Shown piece by piece: positions 53,031 to 63,633 of a DNA stretch of 64,000 bases. The stretch lies in NCBI GenBank assembly GCA_009760855.2, contig WPIO01000008.1:7496501-7560500 (forward strand). The letters run 5' to 3'. Below the pieces are notes generated by a model that was not told where the DNA came from, made no database searches, and saw only the letters and a program-made list of their open reading frames with translations. Origin of the DNA: Cristatella mucedo. Taxonomy: Eukaryota; Bryozoa; Phylactolaemata; Cristatellidae. The stretch's first letter is position 1; the number at the start of each line of letters is the position of its first letter. A program made the position numbers and the translations under genes.

Positions 53031-54300
53031 CTAGCGAGACAACGATCGGTCTGGCAGACGAAGCACTGGCGTGGTTTAAATCGTACTTGTCTGATCGTGT
53101 TCAATCCGTGTCGTGTGGGGTCAGGTATCACACACGAGACGGGTCACCTGTGGAGTCCCTCAAGGGTCTGTACTCGGTCCCTTGCTGTTCTCCATTTATA
53201 CTCAACCTCTGGGAAAAATGATAAAGGCCGATGGAATAGGATACCACTTTTATGCTAACGATACTCAGCTGTATTTGTCATTCAAACCGCCGGAATCTGC
53301 TGCAGCAAATGAGAAACTGAATGCTTGCCTTGCCGACATTCGGTCCTGACTATCAGAAAACTTCTTCAAACTTAATTACGAGAAAACCGAACTGCTGCTC
53401 ATAGGACACCCTAAGTGTGTGGCTTGATTAAAAGGCTTTGCTCTTCTAATAAGTGATGCTATTGTGCGACCATCACCACGTGCTCGAAATTTAGGTGTCG
53501 TTTTCGACAACTGCCTCAGTTTTCAAAGCTTCATTCAGAAGACTGCTTCTACAGCTAGCCATCACGTCCGACCCCTATCCAAGATTAGGAGCTCTCTCCC
53601 ACAGTGGCTTGTACAAAATTTAACTAGCTCTTTAATTCTGTCTCGGCTTGATTATTGTAATTCCCTTTTGGCTGGGCTACCAAAGAAAGCGACTAGGTCA
53701 CTGCAGCTGGCTACGAATATGGCTGCAAGGCTGGTCTTCAAGTAAAAGAGGTTTGAGCACGCATCTCCTTATCTAAAAGAGCTAAGATGGATGCCGGTTG
53801 ACCAACGGATTCAGAGCAAGGTTCTTACGCTGACCCACAAGGCCCGCCACGGCTCGGCTCCTACATACCTAGCTGAACTGCTGCATCAGTTTCAGCCTCC
53901 TCGTGATCTCAGGCCCTGTGTGGACAATAAATTAGCTGTTCCTTTCCTCAGCTTAAATACCGTTGGCGACAGAAGTTTTAGCTCTGTGGGTCCTAGACTG
54001 TGGAACTCGCTTCCACAATTCTTACGAAACGACAACTACTCCACTACTGCCGACTATAGTTCATCCTTCTCAGGGGTCCTGAGCTGCCACTTCCATGCTA
54101 CTCACTACATCAACTGCTCTCCTGACTCTGCTATGCTTCCCACTTTCTCTTTGTTGCGTGAGACGAAGTCTGTTGGGTACCGAATGTGTACCGAAAGCCG
54201 CTTAGGCTGTGAGTGCGCTAGACAAAACTCTCTGCGTAACACCCACATGGTCTTTATGACTTTGTGGAGTTACAGACGGAGATACATTACATTACATTAG
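53031..54300 (+). mobile_element. LINE-B retrotransposon, degenerate reverse transcriptase with (ACATT)n tail
   Basis: Pieces in order are [109 protein letters not shown] and RWMPVDQRIQSKVLTLTHKA. The remainder runs to RSFSSVGPRLWNSLP. The 3' end reads gtaacacccacatggtcttt, tggagttacagacggagata and acattacatt. Frameshifts and stops (for example near 53347 and 53742) make it dead. 5' end missing. It has the same tail as copies at 36.9, 41.7 and 55.8 kb. Confidence 0.85.
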
Positions 54301-55112
54301 AGAAAGTTTGCTGCCATTCATGTGCGGATGTTATTAATGCGTGCAGCAAGGGCGCTGAGAGAATTCGGGGTGCAAGAGGGCTGGTAGTGATCAAAACAAA
54401 GGTACAACCGAGCGTCATCTGCATAGAAGCGAAAGCGTAGGTTGTGCGTGACAATCATAACGGGAAGAAGAAAATGTAAACCGTAAAAAGAACCGAACCA
54501 ATCACAGACCCCGAGATATCCCATACTTCAGGAGTTCCTCGGATGATCTTTGTTCACATAAAATACTCTGGAGTCACCCAGTGAGATAGTACTGGACCAT
54601 TGCACTGCAGTGACATGATATCCAGGCGAGATGGGAGGTGCTCAAGAAAGACTTGGTGATCGGTCGTATCAAAAGCTGCCGAAAGATCAAGGAAAACAAG
54701 CAAAGAAACTCTATCTAAGTCGAAATTCCTAAGAAGTCGCTATGCATCCGAAGCACTGCTGACTTGGTGAAGTGACTTGGCTAAAAACCGACAGGAACTG
54801 ACACGTCCTCTGACTTGACCACATTGGAAACAAGCTAAAAACGCATCTGTTTCTCATAGCATTCAGTGGGTCCGTGTGATTCGTCCTTTGTGTGCTTATG
54901 CGTGCTGACATTGTGCATGCTACCACTAAACATATTTGCGTACTGACCCTGTGCATGACACCATTAAACATGTTATGCTTGTGGTCATTGAGTATGCAAG
55001 TACTTACCATTCGATCATGCTTCCTGAGTAGCAAATTTAAAGTGCCTAGAAAGAGATTGAGTTCTCTGTATGTGTTATAGCAACTTTATTATTATTATTA
55101 TTATATTATCAC
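54301..55112 (+). mobile_element. LINE-A copy with inverted 5' half
   Basis: Positions about 54301-54795 encode RT sequence on the minus strand (FRFYADDARLYLCFDH, with an intact YADD, and the upstream 'VFLDLSAAFD'-like block). From about 54810 the + strand continues with the LINE-A 3' part (cagtgggtccgtgtgattcg through gtgcctagaaagagattgag) and a TTA repeat ending near 55112. The two halves meet head to head. Confidence 0.75.
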
Positions 55113-56106
55113 TAGCTAAGTTTGAAGTTTCAATATACATGTTCAGTTGGCCTACCACCGTTCCTTCCACTGTTACAGCACTGTGACGATTGCTGGATAT
55201 AATGCTTACTTTGCTGCATTTAAAGAGATGGCTGACAATCAGCATCCGCATTTTCGGATTTTGTCTCTAGAATTCAACTATGGCCTAACAAAAGTGGCTC
55301 GGCCATACAATTGCTTGATAATACCTATATCATTTTTTATATTCACCAGGCAATAACATCGACACAAATCCGCTAAAGCAATTGTGCGACCGGCATCCTA
55401 AGCAGCCCGACAGCAGAGAGCACAATTACATCCCAGGGGCATATCATCCTCTACCGCTATACAAATGAGTCAGTTAAATCAGCTAATATTATTGATAGTA
55501 ATGCACTGTGTAGCTGCTTGAAGTCATTGCATCAGAAGTTTCAAGGATTCGTAGAAGCGTTACAACGTAAAAACGCCTCAAATCAAGCCATTTGTTCGTC
55601 GCATGAAAGAACGAAATAACGGAGCAATTGCATATATGACTTTAGCGCCGGTCTACGAATTATTTTGCGGCAAATATATTTCTTCAGTGCATCTGAAAGT
55701 CCAGGTACGCAGGTGGCAGGTACGCCTACCAACGGTGACAATAAGAAAAACATATAAGAGCCAATAATTTGACCGCGAAATATTGGCTATGCCAAGTTTC
55801 TCATTTTCTCTTTATTGCGTGAGATGAAGCCTGTGTGCTACCGAATGTGTCCCAAAAGCTGCGTAGGCTTTGAGTGCGCTACGCAAAAGTCTCATGCGTA
55901 ACACCACATCGTATTTGTGAGTATGTCGAGTTACAGACGGAGATAAATTACATTAAATACGCTTCGCACATACCTCAGATATGACCACGGCGTTGCTTAA
56001 AACTTCCGACAGGCATATGCATCCAAATAGGAGGCCTTTTTTAAATCTTATCAAAGAATAAGTAACAATGCACGATACACAGCGACAAAAAACTAAATAA
56101 ATGGAC
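55113..56106. other. Intergenic stretch with SINE and LINE-B tail remnants
   Basis: Contains a SINE-tail remnant at about 55430-55500 (cgctatacaaatgagtcagt then aaatcagctaatatta) and a diverged LINE-B 3' end at about 55785-55957 on the + strand. A 69-codon frame at 55147-55356 is unassigned. Confidence 0.5.
55785..55957 (+). mobile_element. LINE-B 3' end, diverged copy
   Basis: Has ttgcgtgagatgaagcctgt, gcgtaggctttgagtgcgct, gcgtaacacc and gagttacagacggagataaa in the family order. Confidence 0.75.
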
Positions 56107-56132
56107 ACTAGTTGATTTAACAGCCTCATTAT
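56107..56132 (-). mobile_element. Tail end of SINE interrupted by the hAT element
   Basis: Read on the minus strand this gives atgaggctgttaaatcaac, the tail that follows 'gctatacaa' in the other SINE copies. The body of the same SINE resumes at 60003. The last 8 bp (ctcattat) are the target duplication. Confidence 0.8.
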
Positions 56133-56147
56133 TAGGGCTGTACCGGA
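56133..56147 (+). repeat. Left terminal inverted repeat of hAT
   Basis: tagggctgtaccgga, exact reverse complement of 59980-59994. Confidence 0.92.
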
Positions 56148-57024
56148 ATTCGGCTCCGGCTCCGGCTCCGGCCGAATTCCGGCCAATTTACAAATCCGGC
56201 TCCGGCTCCGGCTCCGGCCAAAACTTGGCCGGATTTGGCCGGATTTTTCGAATTTTGGTTGAATATATTACTCGTTCCATTTATAAGAGGAAGGAGCTGG
56301 CCCGACGTCCCTGCGCTCTGCGTCGGGAGAGGGTGGGGAGGCCGAGAGGACGTTCAGACGCTGATTGAGCACTCCGACGTCAGGTCGTAACGACATGGTT
56401 TTGACCTCGGCTCGCGGCGGAACGTTTCCGAGCGCGGTTAGATTCTCAGACGTCAGAGCGGAACGCTGCGAGCGGCAGCCCGTCGTCGGTCAGGCCGCAC
56501 CATAGATTCGTTCGCAGTGCATTTGGTCTCACGAAGCCGCACTTGGCGGAAGCGTGCGGAACTTCTTCACGGTATACCTTCATTGCAATAGCAGTCACTC
56601 TGCAGCCAAGGCGAGACAACTTGCAAATCCGTGCAGGTAACAACACCACTAGCACTGTATATCTTTTGCGCTTTTTTCCGAAATTTGAGTTTTGCGTAGT
56701 GCGCAGTGTTGCTAGCGCCAGACCGCGTCACTACAGAAGTCACTGAACACATTTTGGTTGGTCTGGTGTGCCGCGACAGCTTTTGGCAGTTAATCGCGCC
56801 CCGCTGAAGTACGTAACCTAAAACGGGGCTGCATTCACGTATTTGAATTCTGTACATAGGACCAGGTCAGTGTGACTGCCGTGGAGAATGCGTGTGTGTG
56901 CGTGCAGTGCGCATAAATTGCTGGCTATACGCGTAAAGGGCGGCCTTATAAATAAATCCAAAAGTCTTTTAATTGTGTTTTATTTTTAACTAGATGACAG
57001 ACAAAATGAAAAAACAGTCCAGTT
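56148..57024 (+). other. hAT 5' untranslated region
   Basis: Starts with GC-rich (cggctc)n subterminal repeats to about 56245, then about 780 bp of unique GC-rich and AT-rich sequence without a recognised open frame. Presumably the transposase promoter and leader. An acceptor-like site (ttttatttttaactag, about 56993) precedes the first transposase frame, so a leader intron is possible. Confidence 0.5.
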
Positions 57025-59569
57025 TGGGAATACTTCAGAGAAAAGGACGGTGACAGCTCAAAATCCCAGTGTTTGCTGTGTCCAAGCATCTTGTCACGTG
57101 GTAAACCAGATGAGCCCAAAAAATTTTCAACTTCGGCCATGCTGACACATCTTCGCTCAAAACATTATAAAGAATACAACGAAATGCAAACCAAAATTGC
57201 TAATGCAAAGAAGAAGGCTGAAACTGCAGCACTGCCGAATGTTACACCTGGTGCAATAGGCAAAGTCATGATCCAGAAAACGATTCCCGAACAAGTTGCA
57301 TGCATGAAAGTATGGGATATCAATAACAGCTCATCAGTGAGAATTCACCGTGCCATTGCTAAGATAATAATAATAATAATAATAATATTGCACTTGATAA
57401 AGCGCCCTCAGAGAACTTAATCTCTTTCTAGGCGCTTTACATTTGCTGCAAAGTGATACGCAATAGAATAGTAAGTAAAATCATGCTTGAAAAACAAACA
57501 AAATGAATAACATGGTTAGGGGTGACATGCACTGGGTCAGCATGCAAATGTGGTTAGTGGCAGCATGAACAGTGTCAGCACGCATAAGCACATCGAGGAC
57601 GAATCACAAGGACCCACTAAATGCTGTCCTAAATAGGAATGTTTTTAAGTTTCTTTTAAATGTGGTCAGGTCAGGGGATGTTCTGATGCAGGTCGGGAGG
57701 GAGTTCCAGGCTGTGGGAGCATACGAGCTAAATGCACGGTCTCCAAAGGATTTAAGGTTTGTACGAGGTATTTCTAGACTGTTGGATTCCGAAAAGCGAG
57801 TGGTACGATGCTTTGCCTGATGGGGTAGTATCTCTGAAAGATAGGCTGGAGCCATAGAATGAAGAGACCTAAAAGTGAGCGACAAAACCTTGAAGTCAAT
57901 CCGTTGCTTGACTGGTAACCAGTGCAGGTCGGCGAGAAGTGGAGTAATGTGGCAACTGCGACGCTCACGGCAGACAAGCCTAGCTGCAGAGTTTTGCACC
58001 AGCTGCAATCGCCTGATGATAATAACAGATATGCAACCGGTTCAGATTGTTGAGAAGGCAGGCTTTGTTGAACTCATGGGAGTTTTAGAGAGGCGTTACA
58101 CTGTTCCATCACGAAAATATTTTGCAGAGAGAGTCATTCCTGAAATTAATGATGAAGTTTGCACCCAGCTGTTGGTAATACTCGATCCAGCAACTACTCC
58201 GTTTCTGTCCTTTACCACTGATACATGGACAGCAGACAATACTGTGCAATCATTCATGGGCTTAACTGCCCATTGGCTGACAGAGGAGTTTGAAAACATG
58301 AGTTTTGTGTTGGATTGCATGCCATTTGCTGGTCATCACACTGCTGCTGGACTGATGACTGCCTTTCAGCAGATGCTTGACAAATGGAACATTAGCTTTG
58401 GACGCTGTCATGTCGTACTTCGAGACAATGCGGCGAACATATCAAATGTTTTCGTGATGCCAACATAAAAAGCTTCGGGTGCTTTGCACATACCATGCAG
58501 TTATGTGTGCATGACGGATTGCTCAGTCAGCGGGGAGTATCAGACATAATAAGTATCGGAAAGAAATTAGTTGGTCATTTTAAACATTCTTCATCTGCGA
58601 GTGGTCGGTTCAAGGAGTTGCAGGCTGAACTGGGTTTGCCAGACCACCAGCTGTTACAAGACGTGAGCACAAGATGGAACTCAACGTTTTACATGCTGCG
58701 TCGTCTATGTGAACAGCGTCGTGCATTAACCCTCTACTGTTCAGAAGTCGTTGGCACTTCCTGCCCAACTGCACATCAGTGGTCCGTGGCTGAAAATGCT
58801 GTGTCCGTGCTTGCTCCGTTTGAAGAGGCAACAAGAGAAGTTAGCCGTGAAGCAGCACGTATATCACTAGTTATTCCTATTGTAACAGCTCTGCGGAACC
58901 TGTTGAAGAAGGACTGCACAGATGCAGGTGTAAAGACTATGAGGTCAACCCTAATCAACTCATTGAATGAACGCTTTGACAGTATCGAGCAGGAAGCCCT
59001 GGTATACAGTGGCGACAATGATTGATCCACGATTCAAAACAAAATTCTTCTCATCAGAAGCTACACTGACAGCTACAAAAGCAAGGGTTCTGCTTGCATT
59101 CAATGAATTGACAGGGCAGATAGAAACTGTGCAAGATGGAAGCCACAAAAATCAGTCTGAGCGGCAGGTTGACACAAATGAAGAAATTCCAGCCAAGCAA
59201 GCCCGGCTGGATAATTCTTCTCAATCATCAGTACTTTGGGAATGTTTTGATGACATTGTTCAATCTACTGCTGGTACCACAGGCAGTGAGCAACAACCAG
59301 ACATTGACAGTCAGCTGAACAAATACTTGGCAGAGCCATTAATAAACAGAGAGGCTGATCCACTACAGTGGTGGAGACAGAACAGGGAACGACTGCCAGC
59401 TCTGGCAACAGTAGCTCGCGTTTATTTGGGTGCTCCACCAACAAGTGTACCTTCAGAACGTTTGTTCAGTGTTGCTGGGGAAGTCCTCAGTGATCATCGA
59501 AGTTCACTTCTGCCAGAGAATGCAGCTCGACTGATATTTCTCAAATATAATTCAAAACTGATGAAATAA
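57025..59569 (+). pseudogene. hAT transposase, interrupted by LINE and frameshifts
   Basis: The transposase that would cut and rejoin the element. Part 1 (about 57025-57366) has a BED zinc finger: SQCLLCPS (C-x2-C), then MLTHLRSKHYKEY (H-x4-H). A LINE then interrupts it. Part 2 (58017 to about 58445) resumes TDMQPVQIVEKAGFVELM and includes TTDTWTADNTVQSFMGLTAH, the region around the first catalytic Asp of hAT enzymes, and RDNAANI. A frameshift near 58445 moves to the frame giving DVSTRWNSTFYMLRRLCEQR (second catalytic block), and a second shift near 59000 gives TMIDPRFKTKFFSSEA. The C-terminal dimerisation block has PTSVPSERLFSVAGEVLSDH and ends AARLIFLKYNSKLMK. ZBED1/ZBED4-like in character. 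Not functional as it stands. Confidence 0.88.
57367..58016 (-). mobile_element. LINE-A fragment nested in the hAT transposase
   Basis: A minus-strand 5'-truncated LINE-A. The intact 135-codon minus frame at 57604-58008 reads LQLVQNSAARLVCRERR, LLADLHWLPVKQRIDFKVLS, APAYLSEILPHQAKHR and RAFSSYAPTAWNSLP. The 3' UTR and an (ATA)n tail follow toward 57367. A short duplication (gataataa) borders both sides and lies within the transposase codons for AK-IITDMQ. Because its frame is still open, this is among the youngest LINE-A copies here. Confidence 0.85.
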
Positions 59570-59979
59570 ATTTAAGAAACAAATGTATGAAAAATATATA
59601 AAATTACAGTACTTATTTTTGAATTTTGAACTTTAGTCTCTTTTCATTTTTTTTGTGTTATTACCAATATTATGATGTAAAAAATGTTTACTCAATTTTT
59701 TAATAAAATGTCACTGCTATACGATTATCGCTGAGGTCTCCCACAGCAACACCTATTACACAAAAATAAACAAACAGCAAAAGACAATGATGCTACTTAT
59801 TATTAATAATATTTTTTTAATTAAATATTTATTGTAGTATATATCCTCAAGTAAAAACTTGGTAGTACAAATGGTAAAAATTTGTCCGATGAACAAATCC
59901 GGCTCCGGCTCCGGCTCCGGCCGTATTTGTCATCAAAAATCCGGCAAATCCGGCTCCGGCCGAATTTGAAAAAATCAAA

Positions 59980-59994
59980 TCCGGTACAGCCCTA
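59980..59994 (-). repeat. Right terminal inverted repeat of hAT
   Basis: tccggtacagcccta, followed by the second copy of the target duplication ctcattat. Confidence 0.92.
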
Positions 59995-60002
59995 CTCATT
60001 AT

Positions 60003-60145
60003 ATAGCGACAGGAGAGCCTTTACGGCTATCACCACCGCTTGCAGTGGCGATAAAGGATCACTAACCGCAGGATTCGAACCCACGACTTCGGAACCGAGG
60101 TCGTGAAAAGCAACTACCTTACCCAGTGTGCCATCACGGCTTAAC
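60003..60145 (-). mobile_element. Body of SINE interrupted by the hAT element
   Basis: Minus-strand tRNA-derived SINE. The B box complement is ggattcgaacc (60071-60081) and the A-box region complement is ttacccagtgtgcca (about 60119-60133). The complement of the 'gatagccgtaaaggctctcc' body lies next to the hAT target duplication. Its tail is at 56107-56132, on the other side of the transposon. Confidence 0.82.
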
Positions 60146-60849
60146 TACTGCGTAATAAGCAAATTTAAAGCAACCGGACACTGGCAAAGCAGCATGAACG
60201 TCAAAAGGCCAGACAAGCCGAAAGCAAGCACTGACAATATCGTAAAATACTGCCCTGAACCTTGAACCTGAAGGCACCTTTTAATGTCAAAGTCGTTGCA
60301 AGCAGCATTCGCACTGCTCAGGATTTCTGTTAACAATCTCTTGTTGGCAGCCTTTTATGGAGAATTAGGATTTTCAGGTACCGTTAATGCTTGATGCAAA
60401 TACTGGTTGGATTCTTCATTGCTTGTAGCACTTCATCGCTGCCATAGGCAATGAGCAAACTTGCTACGGAATCTTGACGCAGACGATGGATTTTACCAAT
60501 GAGATTCAGTGTTGACAGCAGTGGGGTGATTTCTAATAAGGACCAATAGAGCTAGTCAACCGGGATTTGAAGCTGGGAATAAGCATAGACCCATATGCCC
60601 ACTTTGAAGTGCATCACCATTTAAAGTACATTACATTACCTCACCACAAAGCTAGAAAGCTGTCTTGTATTATGCTGGAGGTCCGGTTATTGTACTGTCA
60701 ATAGTGTTATGGCTGTGATAAACTTCTTTCTAGTCTTTGAAACATAACAATATATCACAGTTAAAGTTACTAGTGTCTCCAAGTGTATAGGAGCAACAAA
60801 TTTGGCTGGGCAGGAAAATTGAGGCCCAAGTCCATGACACACACACACA

Positions 60850-60924
<75 letters not shown>

Positions 60925-60960
60925 ACAGAGACACACACACACACAGACACAGACACAGAG

Positions 60961-60993
<33 letters not shown>

Positions 60994-61250
60994 TGCATGT
61001 ACAAAGCATAAGCCCTGTCTTTAATTAAACCCTTTTCTTAAAAAACAATCAGCAGAAGTAATAATAAAACTTTTAATAAAAAGTGCATACAAAGCAAATC
61101 AATGGCGATAAGTCGTTCAATACCAGTCGGTCGCTAATGCAACAGCGCATGTGGTTGCCGTTGCAGGCTACAGCGGCGGACCGAGCTTCTGGAAGCCCCC
61201 ACGTCATTCCGCTCTGTGTACGACCTCATTCTCAAAAATGCAAAGTGGCC
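60146..61250. other. Intergenic stretch, no gene recognised
   Basis: Contains a (CA)n microsatellite (60838-60989) and otherwise AT-rich sequence with no recognised feature. Confidence 0.45.
60838..60989. repeat. (CA)n microsatellite with CAGA interruptions
   Basis: About 150 bp of CA repeats with a few cagaca variants. Confidence 0.95.
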
Positions 61251-61524
61251 TGATTAAGGCAATCGATTGACGGCATGCCGATACGACGGGGAAGTCGACT
61301 GCTTTGGTCCGAGCAAACGTTGACAGGTTGAGCAGTTCAAGCGGGAGGGGGCCTTGCTGCTATTCCGGCAGGCGACTGGACGTCTGCACGCACGGAAGTG
61401 GTCGACGTCTGACAAACAGATTCCTACGCTAGCTGGGCCTTCTGGCAGCTGCCGGAGGCAGCGCATGACGTTTCGGCAATTCATGACAGCAGCAGGACGC
61501 TCGGGTGCGTGGCTGCGAGTGCTG

Positions 61525-62085
61525 TCAACGGAGCAAATGAGGTGCCAAAGTATGAGCTTGAAGCACAAAGCAGGCCCCAGCACTGATGCTGCGGACACCA
61601 ACGCCGGCCTCAGAGCGAGCCGGCCAACGATTAAGCAGCTGATGCAGAAGCAGGCTGCCCCTCGTGGCCGAGCCGTCGCCGACGATCTCCAGGAAAGCTG
61701 GCTTCGGCCGATGCAAGCTGCTATCGCCTCTATCGCAGTTCACTGTCTCAAGGTGAGCATCCCCTAGCCGATCAAGCGTTTCCAATTGCATGCCACTGTC
61801 GTTATTACTTCTTATGAAGCTATTCAAACTAGCTTGTGTCAGTAGCTGCTTCCACGATGGCTGCTGCCACGACCCGTGCTGCTGCTGCTGCTGCAGTAGT
61901 GGCTGCAAAAGCTTCGAAGGCGGCTCCGCATGCCAGGGCTGTGGCCCCACCGTCACTTGCCGTCGTTGTACTGGTGGCTGCTCCATCAGTGATGGCTGTT
62001 GCTGAAGCTGTTGCTTCAGTCTCGTCTCGCCAAGCAGCAGCTCGTCCAGTCGCAGGCTCAGCCGACAGATTTTAGAATCGACGAT
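61525..62085 (-). CDS. Probable last exon of unidentified coiled-coil protein
   Basis: On the minus strand, acceptor tcactgcag is followed in phase 0 by IVDSKICRLSLRLDELLLGE and TRLKQQLQQQPSLMEQ, continuing the coiled coil of the previous exon. A Gln-rich tract follows (LLQPLLQQQQQHGSWQQPSW). The frame stays open to a stop at 61525-61527. The left boundary is uncertain: a donor near 61819 (aa|gtaata) could end the exon earlier, and an opposing + strand frame at 61354-61767 overlaps. Function unknown. Confidence 0.5.
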   Translation of the reverse strand: MVDSKICRLSLRLDELLLGETRLKQQLQQQPSLMEQPPVQRRQVTVGPQPWHAEPPSKLLQPLLQQQQQHGSWQQPSWKQLLTQASLNSFIRSNNDSGMQLETLDRLGDAHLETVNCDRGDSSLHRPKPAFLEIVGDGSATRGSLLLHQLLNRWPARSEAGVGVRSISAGACFVLQAHTLAPHLLR

Positions 62086-62331
62086 CTGCAGTGACCAGCC
62101 CATCTGATCTCGTTATGTGGCTTAAGTCACGCCAGCAAGCACTGATATTTGTTGCGCATGCATGAGCTCAAGCAAGCCAACATTCGCAACGGGCTAATAA
62201 GTAGACTACGAGGGGGTGTTTTGAGCCCGCACCCGAAACGCTGAAATGCGAACTTGTCCAGTGCTGGCAGTTTGACTGGCTGTTATGCTGGTCAGCAACT
62301 CACCGCTCGGTGACGCCTTGGCTGCACTCAC

Positions 62332-62460
62332 CGTGAGCTGCTCTCGTAGAGCAGTCGCCGAAAGGCGGCACTCGAGTTCCAGCCTCTGCATTCGATGCTC
62401 GGCATCGGCGACTTGCTTTGTCAGCCGCAGCTGCTCGTCTTGCTTTAGTCGAAGTCGATT
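62332..62460 (-). CDS. Exon of unidentified coiled-coil protein
   Basis: On the minus strand an acceptor (tgggcactgcag) and a strong donor (acg|gtgagt) bound a 43-codon, phase-0 exon. It reads NRLRLKQDEQLRLTKQVADA then EHRMQRLELECRLSATALRE, a textbook heptad coiled coil. The neighbouring exons at 61525-62085 and 63544-63633 are phase compatible. I do not recognise the family. Confidence 0.65.
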
Positions 62461-63543
62461 CTGCAGTGCCCAGAGGCAAAGTTTCGAGAATAGTGGTTTC
62501 ACATGGCTGTCCACATCTGGACAGATTGGCGTCGACCTGGTTGTCCAAACCAACTGATTGCTAGAAGTGGCAGTGACAACGTCGGAGGATCTTTGGCCGT
62601 GAACGGAGAGCCCTGGAAATATTCCAATATTAATGGATTAGTTGAGAGATTATCGTTGAATGGCTGTCGACACGATAAGATTTTGAGACCTTATTGGCAA
62701 GTTGGGGCTTCAAATGTATCTCTAGTTTCCAAGTCTATTGGCATCACTCTAAATGAAGACAATAAGAAAACTACCGAAGCTTATACTCGGCGAGCATGCA
62801 GACATCACTTTCGCGAACCAAAGCTACCATTAAATAACATCCACAGCATCTAAACCATCGGCAGATCCAATAGTACTGCAACTGAACTTGAAGTAAGGCG
62901 AAAGGTCTGATCAAACAAAGAACATGCAGTGAGGGCAACTTACAATTTCAAGACAATGCCGTGTCCACACGATTGATTGCTTATTTCAGGACGGTCAAAA
63001 TACTAAGCAAGCCATCTCTCAGAAATCAGCATTCCAATCAAATTTATTTCATAATCTAAATTTCTACCTTTATATCTCAATGTTCATCTCAAAATATCCA
63101 ATTTGTCCCAGTATCGCCACGATATTCTGCAGTCAGCTTGCGAGAGTTTTGTTTGCCATTCTCAGGAGAATGACTGACAGGAATCCCAGGCGGTGGCTAA
63201 TTTTTTGAGGCAGGCTCCAATAATGACCGCCATCAGGTTGTTCCCACTAGAACACCTGCCTCTAGCCCCTTGGCATGTAGATATAACTATCACTGATAAA
63301 TAATAACCCACGCCATGGCTAAAGACCAACGTGACTGGCCGATTCCGCGATTGGCCATCGCTTTTCTTTCGCGACAGCTCATTCGAGAATCTGGCTTCGT
63401 AGCCCCATTCGAGAGGTCTGGCACAGTCTGTGGACAGAACCGGACACTCAGCAGCAACGGCGTAGGCAGAGAGGAAGCTAGTAGCAGAAGAAACAGTTTT
63501 TCGCAAACCAGTGCATGCGGCAGTGAATCGAGAGAAGACTCAC
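62461..63543. other. Presumed intron of the minus-strand gene
   Basis: 1.1 kb with a 116-codon + strand frame (62503-62853) lacking recognisable features. No repeat family identified. Confidence 0.35.
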
Positions 63544-63633
63544 CGCCAACCTCGATGCATTGGGCGAGGTTGCGTCGTGCATCTTTGCCAGAGCTTCTCC
63601 GGCGCCTGCCTTGGGAAAACCGTCTCGAGGTAC
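63544..63633 (-). CDS. Candidate upstream exon of the minus-strand coiled-coil gene
   Basis: A 30-codon phase-0 exon between acceptor gagttgccag and strong donor gcg|gtgagt. It reads VPRDGFPKAGAGEALAKMHD then ATSPNASRLA. It joins in phase to 62332-62460. The residues look structured but no family is recognised. Further exons may lie right of the window. Confidence 0.45.

Larger units (their letters stand above)
56133..59994 (+). mobile_element. hAT-superfamily DNA transposon, 3.86 kb, with nested LINE
   Basis: A cut-and-paste transposon. The terminal inverted repeats are tagggctgtaccgga (56133-56147) and tccggtacagcccta (59980-59994), exact complements. The 8-bp target duplication ctcattat flanks both ends (56125-56132 and 59995-60002), the hallmark length for hAT. 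Subterminal regions at both ends are packed with (cggctc)/(ccggct) repeats, likely transposase-binding sites. The internal coding region (about 57025-59569) encodes a BED-finger transposase broken by a LINE insertion and at least two frameshifts. Removing the 650-bp LINE leaves about 3.2 kb, normal for hAT. Confidence 0.92.
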
